20,778 bases of DNA from Syntrophomonadaceae bacterium (GCA_007127255.1 SKZS01000131.1:1-20778); one strand, 5' to 3'; positions 7,200 through 16,232 are shown, counted from the stretch's first letter. Numbers and translations are program-made. The notes: a model not told the origin generated them from the letters alone.

Positions 7200-9518
7200 T
7201 CAGCTTATTTTTAATTCCCGGACCTCGCCGCTATCAATTTTCGGTTGAAGAGCTTGATTTATTTCACCCTTGGAGCTGAAATAAAGAACCTGCCAGCCTT
7301 CAAGCGTAATAGATTCCAGCATGGAAAGAAGCTGGCTGAGTCTTTCCGGATCGGCTTTAATAAAGGGATCGTCAAGTATAAAAAAACCTTTTTCCCCTTC
7401 CAACAGCTTTTCCCCCAGGGCCAGTCTGATAGAAAAATATAACTGATCATAAGCTCCTCCGGAAAGCTGGGCAGCGTCCAGTTCAACTCCATCGCTGCGA
7501 ACAGTTTTGATCCTGTTTTCACCACTTCTAAAAACAACCTCTTTATAGCGGTTAGCAGTTATTTTGCGAAAGTATTCGCTGATAGCACTATTTGTCCCGA
7601 ATAGAGCAGCAACTTTTTTTTCTTCTTCCTCTTCTATGCTGTTGAGTGTTTCGAGCACGATCAAGGCACACTCTCTGTTCTCCTCCTGCTGCTGAAGCCA
7701 GCTGTCTATGCTTTGCAGCATTATTTCAAGATCGTAGGTTGTCTGACAGGGCAGGCTTTTAGCTCCTTCACTGAAAAGAAGCATATTTGCTTCTTTTTCG
7801 AAGTCCCGCAGCTGAACTGAGCGATCCTGCATTTTTTCAGCCAGTTCTTTCTTCTGCTGCTCCAACTCCTCCTTCTGGCGAAGCAGGCTGTCATATTCCA
7901 CCTGGTTAAAAGAGTATTGCTCAGTTGGGTCAGCATAGGGCTTAAATTTGGAAAGCTCTTCTTTCCAGTAATTAAAGTGGCCTTGATCAGAAACCTGGCT
8001 GCCTGCGCTGCCGAAATGGCTGCCCAGTATTCCCATTTGTCTTTCTGCTTCAGTTTCAAGCTGCTGCCGACGATTCAACATTTCTCTGTAGCTATCCAGA
8101 TCAGCAAGACCTGATTTGCTCTTTAAATTATTAATTTTATCCTCTGCTGCCTTAATTTTTTTCTTTTTATCTTCCTGCTCCCGGCGCAGACGCTCCTGCT
8201 CTTTTAGCTGCCATTCAAGTTCATTTTCTACTTCAGACTGCATCTCTTTTTTCAAAGCCAGATCTTTTTGCAAAGAACCGATGTTTTTCTGTAAAGAGCT
8301 AATATCATCTGCGGGGATACCAATTTTCTCTGCTTCAGACCAAAGCTTTGTTTCCAGGGCGGCCAGATGGCCTTTTTGCTTTAAGTAGTAAAATTTATTG
8401 CCTGTTAAAACAGCAGTGACCAGAAATGAAACAATTAGAACAGGTAGGGACCACCACGTATCCCTGATTAAAATAACAGCCAGGCTTAATATAAATGCAA
8501 AAGCACTTACGGCCAAAGCCCGACTGTAGAAGGGCGCTTTAACCAAAGCTTCCTGGCTGCGCAGAACTTGCCTGGCCTGGTCATAGTCAGCCAGGCCCGG
8601 CTCCAACTTTTCTGCTGATTTTACATCCTGCTCCACCTTTTTCACGGCTTCGCGTTTTTCATTAAGCTTTTGCCGCAAATCCAGTAGACCAGACTTGTGT
8701 TGATCAATTTGCTCCTCCAGGTTTTTTAATTCACTGTAAAAGTAATCAAGCTCCGAGACCGTCTTTTGCCAGATTTCATACTCATCCCGGTTATAACCGC
8801 TGATCATTTCTGCTTCTGCCTTAACTGATTCCAACCGGGAAAGCGCTGCAGCACCTTTTTCATATATTTCCCGGTTTTGTGCTTCCCGGTATAAATTTAT
8901 TTTTTCTGCAGTTTCGCGGTCTTTTTGATCAATCTCTGCCAGCTTCTCTTCAAAGCGTTCAAAATCTTCGTCCCGCAGATTGCTTAATAACTCTTCCGCT
9001 CTTTCTTTCAAAGCGGCTGCCCTGCTCATACTATCCTTCAACTTGACCGGAGCAGTGTTCTGAAAACTCCCGCCTTCGGTGATCCCACCGAGGTCAAGTA
9101 TTTCACTTTTAAGCTTCTCAATTTCTCCCGTCCGCAAACCGGTTAAGCGGCTGGTGTAATCACGGTAAAAAGAATCCTCTTCATAAATTGACAGATCGCT
9201 GTCTCTGATAACAAAAATATTGGCGAATACATCGGGGCTTATCCCAAAATGTTGATCGAAAGTACCTGCTTCCGGGAATTTTACTTCCTGCTGTAAGCTG
9301 TCGGCCAGAACCAGGTAGCCTTCAGGATTTTCTTCCACTCTTTTTATCCCTTTAAAAACCTTTAAGTTTTTTTTGAAAAGCATTTTTATAAGAGCTTCAA
9401 TAGTCAGGGTCTTGCCTTCTTCATTGGAAGCATAGATGAGGTTAAACAAGCCCGGCTCATTAATACCGCTGTCAGACAGTGGACCATACCGCCAGATGGC
9501 GTATTCTGTTATGATCAC
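7200..9518 (-). CDS. YhaN/SbcC-like coiled-coil ATPase with a membrane hairpin
   Basis: This 772-residue protein has a Rad50/SbcC layout: N-terminal ATPase half with P-loop at residues 30-37 (ASNEEGKT), coiled coil about 160-325, two hydrophobic segments (about 334-351 and 356-373), second coiled coil about 380-600, then signature LSGGAYDQL at 685 and Walker B GFFILDDPF around 711-719. The first P-loop residue is Ala instead of Gly. No CxxC zinc hook is seen. The coiled-coil apex instead carries the membrane hairpin, as in YhaN-type proteins. GTG 9518 overlaps the last base of the upstream gene's TAG, and GGGG lies just upstream, so translation is probably coupled to the SbcD-like partner. 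The pair likely acts in DNA end processing or repair near the membrane, by analogy with B. subtilis YhaO/YhaN. Confidence 0.88.
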   Translation of the reverse strand: MIITEYAIWRYGPLSDSGINEPGLFNLIYASNEEGKTLTIEALIKMLFKKNLKVFKGIKRVEENPEGYLVLADSLQQEVKFPEAGTFDQHFGISPDVFANIFVIRDSDLSIYEEDSFYRDYTSRLTGLRTGEIEKLKSEILDLGGITEGGSFQNTAPVKLKDSMSRAAALKERAEELLSNLRDEDFERFEEKLAEIDQKDRETAEKINLYREAQNREIYEKGAAALSRLESVKAEAEMISGYNRDEYEIWQKTVSELDYFYSELKNLEEQIDQHKSGLLDLRQKLNEKREAVKKVEQDVKSAEKLEPGLADYDQARQVLRSQEALVKAPFYSRALAVSAFAFILSLAVILIRDTWWSLPVLIVSFLVTAVLTGNKFYYLKQKGHLAALETKLWSEAEKIGIPADDISSLQKNIGSLQKDLALKKEMQSEVENELEWQLKEQERLRREQEDKKKKIKAAEDKINNLKSKSGLADLDSYREMLNRRQQLETEAERQMGILGSHFGSAGSQVSDQGHFNYWKEELSKFKPYADPTEQYSFNQVEYDSLLRQKEELEQQKKELAEKMQDRSVQLRDFEKEANMLLFSEGAKSLPCQTTYDLEIMLQSIDSWLQQQEENRECALIVLETLNSIEEEEEKKVAALFGTNSAISEYFRKITANRYKEVVFRSGENRIKTVRSDGVELDAAQLSGGAYDQLYFSIRLALGEKLLEGEKGFFILDDPFIKADPERLSQLLSMLESITLEGWQVLYFSSKGEINQALQPKIDSGEVRELKIS

Positions 9519-10579
9519 TATTTCACCCCTCTGAACGCGTTTATCAACATCTTCTCGGCTTTATCTTTCTGAACGCGGGTATAATCCTTGTCGGATAGTT
9601 TTTTTCGAAACTGTTTGAACAAATCATCTTCCAGGATATGCTGAACATCGTTAAATTCAATGATTAATTGATCAACTACATGGTTTTCCGTCCGTGATCT
9701 AACCACTTCAACTAACTCACTTTCACTGAGACCGAGAGCCGCACCATTGAAAAATCCGCAGATGGATAAAATTATTCTTGCCCTGGGATGCAGATCCTGC
9801 AGCATTTGGTCCAGTTGATCGAGGGGGGCTGTTTCACTGAAAGGATCAAGATTTATAACCAGGTTTTCGTAGTGAGCGGTATTGAGGGTTAGTTCAGAAG
9901 CTTTTCCATCGGGGCTTACCAGGTTGGCTTTACGTATCCCCATTTCCCTCCTGGTTACTGCTGCCGGTGATCCGGGATAAATAAATAATCCCCCATCAGG
10001 CAGATTCCAGGCGGCATACCTGGAATGAAAATGACCGGCCAGGACATGACGGACTGGTAAATCTGCAAAGTAAGACAGTTTAGCAGGCATATACCTTTGT
10101 TCACCTTCATCTCCCATGTCTTCCGGCGAAAAGTAAGCGTCTAAAAGCTCTCCATGGAAGAGCAAATAATTAATACGTTCAGGATTCATCCGGGTGCTTA
10201 AGTCTTTCAGGCGGCTTACCATCTTTTCAGTACTTAAACGTTCAAAAGGCAGGCCCCAGATTACCATCTCACCTACCTCTACCGGCTCTTCCCAATTGTC
10301 AAGAATAGAAACCTTATCTCCAAAATAAAGACCGCTGCGATAAGCTTTGTAATCATGATTCCCGGGAAGAATAATGGTCTGAAAGTCTCCGCTGCCAAAC
10401 GAAGCACGTAACCTTCCTCTTAATTTTTCTGCCTCAGTATCGTGATCAAAAAGATCACCGCAAATAACCAGCGCAGAAACATTATGCTGCCGGGCCAGGC
10501 TAATTAGTTCATCAAGAGCACTCCAGCGGTCTTCATCCTTTTCTGTAAGGTGCAGATCGGCTGTATGCAGTACAGGCAA
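9518..10579 (-). CDS. SbcD/YhaO-like metallophosphoesterase (DNA exonuclease family)
   Basis: The 353-residue protein has the Mre11/SbcD set of metal-binding motifs: DLH (Asp8, His10), GDLFD (41-45), GNHD (73-76), His142 in FHGEL and GHFH (182-185). This family cuts DNA with Mn(II) together with an SbcC/Rad50-like ATPase, encoded directly downstream with a one-base overlap. The start is TTG 10579: GGAGGAG lies 10 bases upstream, and an in-frame TGA at 10586-10588 prevents any earlier start. An ATG between the ribosome binding site and the TTG opens only a two-codon frame (ATGAAATAA). The C-terminal part (about 240-353) is the variable capping region. A strong hairpin at 10616-10639 lies just upstream. 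Confidence 0.9.
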   Translation of the reverse strand: MPVLHTADLHLTEKDEDRWSALDELISLARQHNVSALVICGDLFDHDTEAEKLRGRLRASFGSGDFQTIILPGNHDYKAYRSGLYFGDKVSILDNWEEPVEVGEMVIWGLPFERLSTEKMVSRLKDLSTRMNPERINYLLFHGELLDAYFSPEDMGDEGEQRYMPAKLSYFADLPVRHVLAGHFHSRYAAWNLPDGGLFIYPGSPAAVTRREMGIRKANLVSPDGKASELTLNTAHYENLVINLDPFSETAPLDQLDQMLQDLHPRARIILSICGFFNGAALGLSESELVEVVRSRTENHVVDQLIIEFNDVQHILEDDLFKQFRKKLSDKDYTRVQKDKAEKMLINAFRGVK

Positions 10580-10615
10580 ATTATTTCATCTCCTCCAGGC
10601 AATCATCAAACAATT

Positions 10616-10639
10616 CAGGGGCGATTGTTTTCGCCCCTG
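10616..10639 (-). terminator. Strong hairpin between the membrane-protein gene and the SbcD-like gene
   Basis: Arms CAGGGGCGA and TCGCCCCTG pair perfectly over 9 bp around a 6-base loop AAACAA. On the minus strand it is followed by AATTGTTTG, a weak U tract, so it may act as a leaky terminator, a processing site or a stabilising structure. It starts 30 bases after the membrane-protein stop codon. Confidence 0.5.
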
Positions 10640-10668
10640 CATTGCGTAAGTTTAAAAGAACCATCTTC

Positions 10669-11172
10669 TTATTTTTTCTTTGCCTTCTTAAATAATTGAT
10701 CACCCCGAAGCGCAATGGCAGTTAAGACAATTCCGAAAGCTGTCATGCCTACCACAGCCTGCCTGAAGCGATAGAAGGCAGTTTCAATATACATGTCAGT
10801 TGAAGGACCGACAAAACGTAAAATATAATCAGCCGATACAGAAATTACAACAAATAATACGAGAGTTATAGCCAGGCTCAGGACTGCCGGACCAAGAAAA
10901 TCTCTAAACTTGTGATCGATAAAATACATGAAAATTAACATAAACCCAAATGAAGCGATACAAAGCCAGAATACGTTATGGATAACCAGGGGCTGCAGAT
11001 CAGCAGTTAATACAACCATATCCCGCTCTAAACCTGTAGCTTCGGTAACGATTAAACGTACGGTATCACGAGCCTGAACTCCAAAAAGCGAAACTGTAAG
11101 AAAAGTTAAGAGCACAACAAGAGAAAAAAGAAAACTGATGATTATTTTCAATGATACTTTTAGACTATGCAA
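10669..11172 (-). CDS. Hypothetical four-helix membrane protein
   Basis: No family is recognised. The 167-residue product has four hydrophobic segments, about residues 10-31, 64-86, 93-115 and 138-156, and ends in a basic tail (FKKAKKK), so the C-terminus is probably cytoplasmic. The loop between helices 1 and 2 (about 32-63, QARDTVRLIVTEATGLERD) is hydrophilic and probably outside. The start is TTG 11172: GGAGG lies 8 bases upstream and there is no nearby ATG in frame. It lies 121 bases after purA and ahead of the SbcD-like gene in the same direction, with a strong hairpin following its stop codon. Confidence 0.75.
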   Translation of the reverse strand: MHSLKVSLKIIISFLFSLVVLLTFLTVSLFGVQARDTVRLIVTEATGLERDMVVLTADLQPLVIHNVFWLCIASFGFMLIFMYFIDHKFRDFLGPAVLSLAITLVLFVVISVSADYILRFVGPSTDMYIETAFYRFRQAVVGMTAFGIVLTAIALRGDQLFKKAKKK

Positions 11173-11293
11173 ATACTATTCCTCCCCTTTTATTAGATTA
11201 TCTCTGAATCATTCGGTTATAATGTGAATATTAGAAATTATCCTGTAACATTCGACTGCCCAAAGGAAATATCCTGCTTGAAAATATGTTTTT

Positions 11294-12613
11294 TTACTGG
11301 TTATGGCCAATCCAAGATTCTAATATTGAATCCTGACCGATAATTGTCTGCGAACGGTCAGGACCAACAGAAACCAGTTCAATTTTAACTCCGACGCTTT
11401 CCTCCATTGCATTTAGAAAATGTCTTGCTGCTGCAGGCAAATCCTTTAAGCTGCGGACACGGGATATGTCTTCATCCCAACCGGGAAATGTTTCATAAAC
11501 AGGTGTACATACTTTAAGCTCTTCAATGCTTTGCGGGAAATTATTAATTTCTACCTCTCCACAGCGATAAGCAACAGCGATATTAACCGTATCCATTCCG
11601 CTTAACACGTCAAGCTTAGTAACAGCAAGGCCTGTCAACCCGTTTATCATTGCGGCATAACGGGCGATGACAGAGTCAAACCAACCACAGCGGCGGGGGC
11701 GTCCTGTAGTTGTTCCGAATTCATTGCCCCGTTCCCTTAGTTGTTCTCCGGCCTCGAAATGATCTTCTGTCGGGAAAGGCCCTTCCCCGACTCTCGTTGT
11801 ATAAGATTTGATTACTCCCAGGGACTGCCGGACATGCTGAGGCCCCACCCCATTACCTGTAGCGGCTGCAGCAGCAACGGTAGATGATGAAGTAACATAA
11901 GGGTAAGTGCCGTGATCAATATCGAGCAGGGCTCCCTGGGCTCCTTCAAATAAAACTTTCTTCCCGGCATTTAAGCTTTCAAATAAAACCTGTGAACCAT
12001 CTGTAACCATCGGCCCCAGTTTTTCGATAGCAGGTCGGTAAAGTTCAACCAGCTGGCCCAAATCGTAGCCTGCATGACCATAGATTTCTTTCAAAATCCG
12101 GTTTTGCAAGGGCAGTATGCCGGCCAGCCTTTCACGAAAGCGTTCTAAATCGATCATCTCGATTGCCCTTATCCCCCGGCGCATAATTTTATCTGCGTAG
12201 GCCGGGCCGATACCACGCCCCGTGGTGCCGATCTTTTTTTCTCCCAGAAGCTTTTCATTCTCTTCATCGAGATCTTTGTGATAAATTAAGTTCAGGTGCG
12301 CTTTGCCGCTTATCCTCAGATTCGAAGTATCAATGCCGCGCTTTTCCAGTTCGGCAAGTTCTTCTACCAGCACCAGTGGATCGACAACCATACCGTTGCC
12401 CAGCAAACATAAAGTCCCTGCATTGATAATTCCAGAAGGCACGTGGTGCAGTTTGAAGATATTAGCACCATAAACAACAGTGTGTCCGGCATTATTGCCA
12501 CCCTGGAAACGCGCTACCACATCGGCTCTGCTGGCCAGGTAATCAATAACCTTGCCCTTGCCTTCATCACCCCACTGGGCTCCCACTACAGCCAGGCTGT
12601 TAATTTTTTCCAT
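11294..12613 (-). CDS. purA: Adenylosuccinate synthetase
   Basis: PurA joins IMP and aspartate with GTP hydrolysis, the first committed step to AMP. The 439-residue product has the P-loop-like GDEGKGK (residues 15-21, catalytic Asp16), NNAGHTVV with catalytic His44, the GTTGRGIGPAYADK segment, and the C-terminal substrate loop TTGRPRRCGWFD, followed by TKLDVLSG, the guanine-specificity region. Length and motifs are complete. ATG 12613 lies 11 bases after the gatB stop codon, with AGGCGGTG upstream, so it is co-transcribed with gatCAB. Confidence 0.97.
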   Translation of the reverse strand: MEKINSLAVVGAQWGDEGKGKVIDYLASRADVVARFQGGNNAGHTVVYGANIFKLHHVPSGIINAGTLCLLGNGMVVDPLVLVEELAELEKRGIDTSNLRISGKAHLNLIYHKDLDEENEKLLGEKKIGTTGRGIGPAYADKIMRRGIRAIEMIDLERFRERLAGILPLQNRILKEIYGHAGYDLGQLVELYRPAIEKLGPMVTDGSQVLFESLNAGKKVLFEGAQGALLDIDHGTYPYVTSSSTVAAAAATGNGVGPQHVRQSLGVIKSYTTRVGEGPFPTEDHFEAGEQLRERGNEFGTTTGRPRRCGWFDSVIARYAAMINGLTGLAVTKLDVLSGMDTVNIAVAYRCGEVEINNFPQSIEELKVCTPVYETFPGWDEDISRVRSLKDLPAAARHFLNAMEESVGVKIELVSVGPDRSQTIIGQDSILESWIGHNQ

Positions 12614-12624
12614 ATGAGCACCGC

Positions 12625-14064
12625 CTATTTTCGACTGATTTTCTCTTTTAACAATTTATTTGCTTCACCGGGATCGGCCCTGCCGCCGGTCAGGGCCATA
12701 ACCCTTCCCACCAGGAAAGCCATGGCCTTTTCTTTACCCTGCCGGTAGTTTTCTATTGCATCAGGGTTTTCCGCAATAACCTTCTCAACTATGGGCAGAA
12801 GTTGTTCATCCCCGGAAATACGTCCAAGCCCTTTATCCCGGATCATCTTTTGCGGACTTGTGCCGCTTAAAACTATCTCACTAAGCAACTCCTTGGCAAC
12901 GGGACGGTTAATGTCCCCCTTGTCCAGCAGCGTCAGCAAATCGACAAATTTTTGCGGCTCAACCTCTTCTACGTTCTTACCGCTTTCACGCAAATAGTAG
13001 AGCAAATCCCCCTGAACCCACTTGGCCAGATTAGCGTATTGATTATATCTTGCTGCTGCCGCTTCAAAAAAATCTCCAAGAGAACGGTTAAAGGTAAACA
13101 AGGCTGCTTCACTGGCATCCAGACCGTACTGCTCCTTTAAACGCTTTCGACGGGCAGGGGGAAGTTCGGGCAGGGCAGCAGATATTTCTTCAATGAATGT
13201 ACTTTCTAAAACCAGGGGCAGCAGGTCAGGCTCCGGAAAATAGCGGTAATCGGAAGACCCCTCCTTACTGCGCAGGGGAATGGTCTTCTTTCTCTCTTCG
13301 TCCCAGTGGCATGTCTCCTGGATAACAGTACCGCCTGCGGCCAGAATTTCTTCCTGTCTCCCTGCTTCATAATTTAGGGCTAACTCAACAGCCCGAAAAG
13401 AATTCATATTTTTTACTTCAGCCCTGGTTCCCAGTTCATCGGATCCGGCGGGTCGCAGTGAAATATTTGCGTCGCAGCGCAGGGATCCCTCTTCCATTTT
13501 ACAGTCAGAAGCGCCCGAGTAAAGCAATACTGAACGAAGGTCATCCAAAAAAAGACGGGCTTCCCGACCGGAAGTAATATCCGGAGCGGTAACTATTTCA
13601 AGCAGGGGAATCCCAGCCCGGTTATAGTCCACCAGGGAATAATCAGAGCCCATGATCGATTCACTCGAATGGATCAGCTTGCCTGCTTCTTCTTCCAGAT
13701 GAACCCTTTCCAAGTTAATGATACGAGAGGCACAGTCAACTTCAATCTGGAGATAACCACCTCTGGCCAATGGTTGATCATACTGCGATATCTGGTAAGC
13801 TTTCGGCAGGTCCGGATAAAAATAGTTTTTACGATCAAAACGGCTCTTCTCCTGAACATCACTGTTTAATGCCAGAGCTGCGGCAACCGCCAGTTCTATC
13901 GCCCTGCGATTAAAAACCGGAAGACTGCCAGGCAAGCCGAGACAGATTGGGCAGCAGTTAGAATTCGGTTCCCGGCCGAAGATGGTACTGCAGCCACAAA
14001 ACAGCTTGGAAGAAGTTTGCAGCTCCAGGTGAATCTCCAAACCAATCACTACTTCATATTTCAT
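12625..14064 (-). CDS. gatB: Asp-tRNA(Asn)/Glu-tRNA(Gln) amidotransferase subunit B
   Basis: GatB binds the mischarged tRNA and activates its Asp or Glu for amidation. The 479-residue protein begins YEVVIGLEIHLELQT, carries the zinc-site cysteines C23 and C25 (CGC) and C38 and C41 (CPIC), the DYNRAGIPLLEIVT and SLRCDANISLRP motifs of the kinase-like cradle, and a C-terminal YqeY-like tail domain (residues about 330-479). ATG 14064 directly follows the gatA TAG with no intervening base. A GGGGGGAGAGG site within the end of gatA serves it, so translation is likely coupled. Confidence 0.97.
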   Translation of the reverse strand: MKYEVVIGLEIHLELQTSSKLFCGCSTIFGREPNSNCCPICLGLPGSLPVFNRRAIELAVAAALALNSDVQEKSRFDRKNYFYPDLPKAYQISQYDQPLARGGYLQIEVDCASRIINLERVHLEEEAGKLIHSSESIMGSDYSLVDYNRAGIPLLEIVTAPDITSGREARLFLDDLRSVLLYSGASDCKMEEGSLRCDANISLRPAGSDELGTRAEVKNMNSFRAVELALNYEAGRQEEILAAGGTVIQETCHWDEERKKTIPLRSKEGSSDYRYFPEPDLLPLVLESTFIEEISAALPELPPARRKRLKEQYGLDASEAALFTFNRSLGDFFEAAAARYNQYANLAKWVQGDLLYYLRESGKNVEEVEPQKFVDLLTLLDKGDINRPVAKELLSEIVLSGTSPQKMIRDKGLGRISGDEQLLPIVEKVIAENPDAIENYRQGKEKAMAFLVGRVMALTGGRADPGEANKLLKEKISRK

Positions 14065-15546
14065 CTAGACCTCTCCCCCCTCGGGAAGCTTTACCTTTGG
14101 GCGCAGCGGCAGATGACCCCGCTCCCGCTCCAGGAAGCCGGCTACCTTAAGCAACAGCCCCTCTTTTAGCGGAGATGCTGTCAGCTGCATGCCCATCGGC
14201 AGACCCCCTGAACTAATTCCAGAGGGAATTGATAGGGACGGCACTCCGGCCAGAGAATCTGTAATATTGCAAATATCTGAAAGATACATCTGCAGGGGGT
14301 CATCGATTTTTTCATCAATTTTAAATGCAGGTGTAGGCGTGGTAGCTCCGACCAGGATATCGAAGCGTTTGAAAGCTGCTTCATATTCCCGGCGAATCAT
14401 GGTTCTTACTTTCATAGCTTGCAGGTAGTAAGCATCAAAATAACCGGCACTTAAGGCGTAAGTGCCAATCATGATCCTGCGTTTTACCTCGGGACCAAAG
14501 CCACGACCCCTGGTAGCGCTAAACATATCGTCAATACTTTCTCCGCCGGCGTTAAAACCATAGCGCACTCCATCATAGCGGCCCAGGTTGGAACTGGCTT
14601 CTGAAGGAGCAATCAGGTAATATGCACCCAGGCCATAGTCTGTCAGAGGCAGGGATACTTCGTCAACTTCGGCCCCGCTTTCTTTCAGTAAAGCTATATT
14701 TTTCATAACAGCAGCGGTTACCTCCGGATCGAAATCTTCCGAAACATTCTCTTTGATTACTCCAACTTTTAATTTCTTTATCCCTTCATCAAGAAAGATA
14801 GTATAATCGGGCACCGGCTCGGAAAGGGTAGTTGAATCAAGTAAATCATAACCGGAGATAACGTTCATAAGCATAGCGCTGTCCAGCGCTGTCAGGGAAA
14901 TTGTTCCAATTTGATCAAGAGACGAAGCAAAAGCAATTAACCCGTAACGGGATACCCTCCCGTAAGTGGGGCGCAGTCCGGTCAGGCCACAAAGCGAGGC
15001 AGGCTGCCGGATTGAACCGCCGGTATCAGAGCCGAGAGCAAGAGGAGCCATACCCGAGGAAACGGCTACAGCAGAACCGCCGCTGGAGCCACCGGGAACT
15101 CTTTCTAAATTCCATGGATTGCGGGAAGGATAAAAAGCGGAATTCTCGGTTGATGAACCCATCGCAAACTCGTCCATGTTAGTCTTGCCCAGCAACGGCA
15201 TACCGACCTGTTTTAAAGTTTCGACAACCGTAGCATCATAAGGAGGAATATAATTTTCTAAAATCCTTGAAGCACAGGTTGTGCGCAAGCCCCTGGTGCT
15301 GATATTGTCTTTGATTGCAATGGGAACCCCGGCCAGGGGATGCAGCTTTTCCCCTCCTGCCCTTCTATTGTCAACAGTGCTGGCCATGTCAAGAGCCATC
15401 GCCGGTGTGTGGGTAATAAATGATTTTAGATAAGGTTCGATCAATTCGATGCGGTCCAAAAAACTCTGTACTACTTCAACCGAACTGACTTCTTTGTTCT
15501 GAAGCAGCTTGCTCAAGTTCGCTGCTGTCTGCTCATAGATTTTCAT
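14065..15546 (-). CDS. gatA: Asp-tRNA(Asn)/Glu-tRNA(Gln) amidotransferase subunit A
   Basis: GatA is the amidase-signature subunit that frees ammonia from glutamine. The catalytic triad is visible: Lys79 (AIKDN), cis-Ser154 in PGGSSGGSA, and nucleophile Ser178 in DTGGSIRQPA, with the same numbering as S. aureus GatA when ATG 15546 is used. That start has GAGG 6 bases upstream. An extension to TTG 15573 adds nine residues without support. The product is 493 residues, normal for the family. It sits 52 bases after gatC and abuts gatB. Confidence 0.97.
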   Translation of the reverse strand: MKIYEQTAANLSKLLQNKEVSSVEVVQSFLDRIELIEPYLKSFITHTPAMALDMASTVDNRRAGGEKLHPLAGVPIAIKDNISTRGLRTTCASRILENYIPPYDATVVETLKQVGMPLLGKTNMDEFAMGSSTENSAFYPSRNPWNLERVPGGSSGGSAVAVSSGMAPLALGSDTGGSIRQPASLCGLTGLRPTYGRVSRYGLIAFASSLDQIGTISLTALDSAMLMNVISGYDLLDSTTLSEPVPDYTIFLDEGIKKLKVGVIKENVSEDFDPEVTAAVMKNIALLKESGAEVDEVSLPLTDYGLGAYYLIAPSEASSNLGRYDGVRYGFNAGGESIDDMFSATRGRGFGPEVKRRIMIGTYALSAGYFDAYYLQAMKVRTMIRREYEAAFKRFDILVGATTPTPAFKIDEKIDDPLQMYLSDICNITDSLAGVPSLSIPSGISSGGLPMGMQLTASPLKEGLLLKVAGFLERERGHLPLRPKVKLPEGGEV

Positions 15547-15598
15547 ATTAATCCTCTTTTCTAACGGCGCCAAACAGGGCAGTTCTTCACCCGACTGG

Positions 15599-15913
15599 CT
15601 ACTCTTCGACCTCTTCAGAGTTTAACCCGGCAATGCTAGGAACTCGGAAGAATTGCTTCTGGCGTCGGGGAGCGTTTTGCAGCACCCTGTTAAGAGTTAA
15701 AGACGGCATGGTCACATCTTCGCGCAGTACCGCCGGCAGGTTAACGACATGCGAAGTCGGCTCGACCGCCGTCGTATCCAGCTCCTGGATACGCCTTGCT
15801 GTATCTAATATATCGCTTAACTGACCGGCCATAAGTTCTTTTTCTTCTGAATCGAGAGTAAGGCGGGCCAGACGGGCTACGTAATCGACTTCTTTGCTAA
15901 AGTCTATTGCCAC
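15599..15913 (-). CDS. gatC: Asp-tRNA(Asn)/Glu-tRNA(Gln) amidotransferase subunit C
   Basis: GatC is the small subunit that wraps GatA and GatB together. Family marks are DYVARLARLTLDSEEKE at the N-terminus, the middle DTTAVEPTSHV (cf. V.P..HV), LREDV, and a C-terminal FFRVPSI. The start is GTG 15913: GGGAGG lies 7 bases upstream and gives a 104-residue product, MAIDFSKEVDY. Longer frames upstream lack this support. First gene of the gatCAB-purA operon, after a leader of about 165 bases with a terminator-like hairpin. Confidence 0.94.
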   Translation of the reverse strand: MAIDFSKEVDYVARLARLTLDSEEKELMAGQLSDILDTARRIQELDTTAVEPTSHVVNLPAVLREDVTMPSLTLNRVLQNAPRRQKQFFRVPSIAGLNSEEVEE

Positions 15914-15955
15914 GATAAAACCTCCCATTGTGATAATAAGAACTGAAAACAATAA

Positions 15956-15975
15956 ACCGGCTGCCCTGAGCCGGT
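15956..15975 (-). terminator. Terminator-like hairpin in the gatC leader (possible attenuator)
   Basis: On the minus strand ACCGGCT and AGCCGGT pair over 7 bp around CAGGGC, followed by UUAUUGUUUUCAG. It lies about 110 bases after the predicted transcription start and 42 bases before the gatC start. An upstream GCGGCU in the same leader (about 16034-16039) could pair with the AGCCG arm and block the hairpin, and UCCUG (about 16006-16010) could pair with CAGGA at the foot. These alternatives are inferred by eye. Confidence 0.45.
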
Positions 15976-16085
15976 CCTGGTATCTGAATAGTTTCTAGCG
16001 GATGCAACAGGAACTTTTTTAGGCCCGTTTTTAGCCGCCATTTCATAAATAAGAATTTTTTTATTGGCTTAAGTATCACACGCTA

Positions 16086-16114
16086 ATTTTAATCTATCTG
16101 TAATGTTCAGTCAA
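16086..16114 (-). promoter_or_regulatory. Vegetative (SigA-type) promoter of gatCAB-purA
   Basis: On the minus strand TTGACT (16114-16109) and TAAAAT (16091-16086) are exactly 17 bases apart. Transcription would start near 16079. Confidence 0.7.
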
Positions 16115-16125
16115 GGTTATATGGG

Positions 16126-16154
16126 TAACTATACTTGCCAGGCTGTGCTATAAT
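16126..16154 (+). promoter_or_regulatory. Extended -10 promoter of the flavoprotein gene
   Basis: TGCTATAAT at 16146-16154 is a perfect TGn-extended -10. The -35 position 17 bases upstream (TAACTA) is poor, which extended -10 promoters tolerate. Transcription would start near 16161. Confidence 0.5.
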
Positions 16155-16232
16155 CAGGAAGAAAACACTCAGGCAGGTTAAAATTTTGCCATAGCCGGTG
16201 CAAGTATTTTCAGTACAACTCAGAAGGGAACG

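Larger units (their letters stand above)
15914..16232. other. Divergent intergenic region between gatC and the flavoprotein gene
   Basis: This 319-base stretch holds outward promoters for both directions (16086-16114 on minus; 16146-16154 on plus), the gatC leader of about 165 bases, and a terminator-like hairpin at 15956-15975. No T-box consensus (AGGGTGG...ACCGCG) was found in the leader, and I see no protein gene in it. Confidence 0.6.

Noticed and set aside
15897..16079. A 60-codon minus-strand frame through the gatC leader, as a leader peptide
   Set aside because: Its GTG start lies almost at the predicted transcription start and has no ribosome binding site; the internal ATG also lacks one. 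Composition is basic and not family-like.
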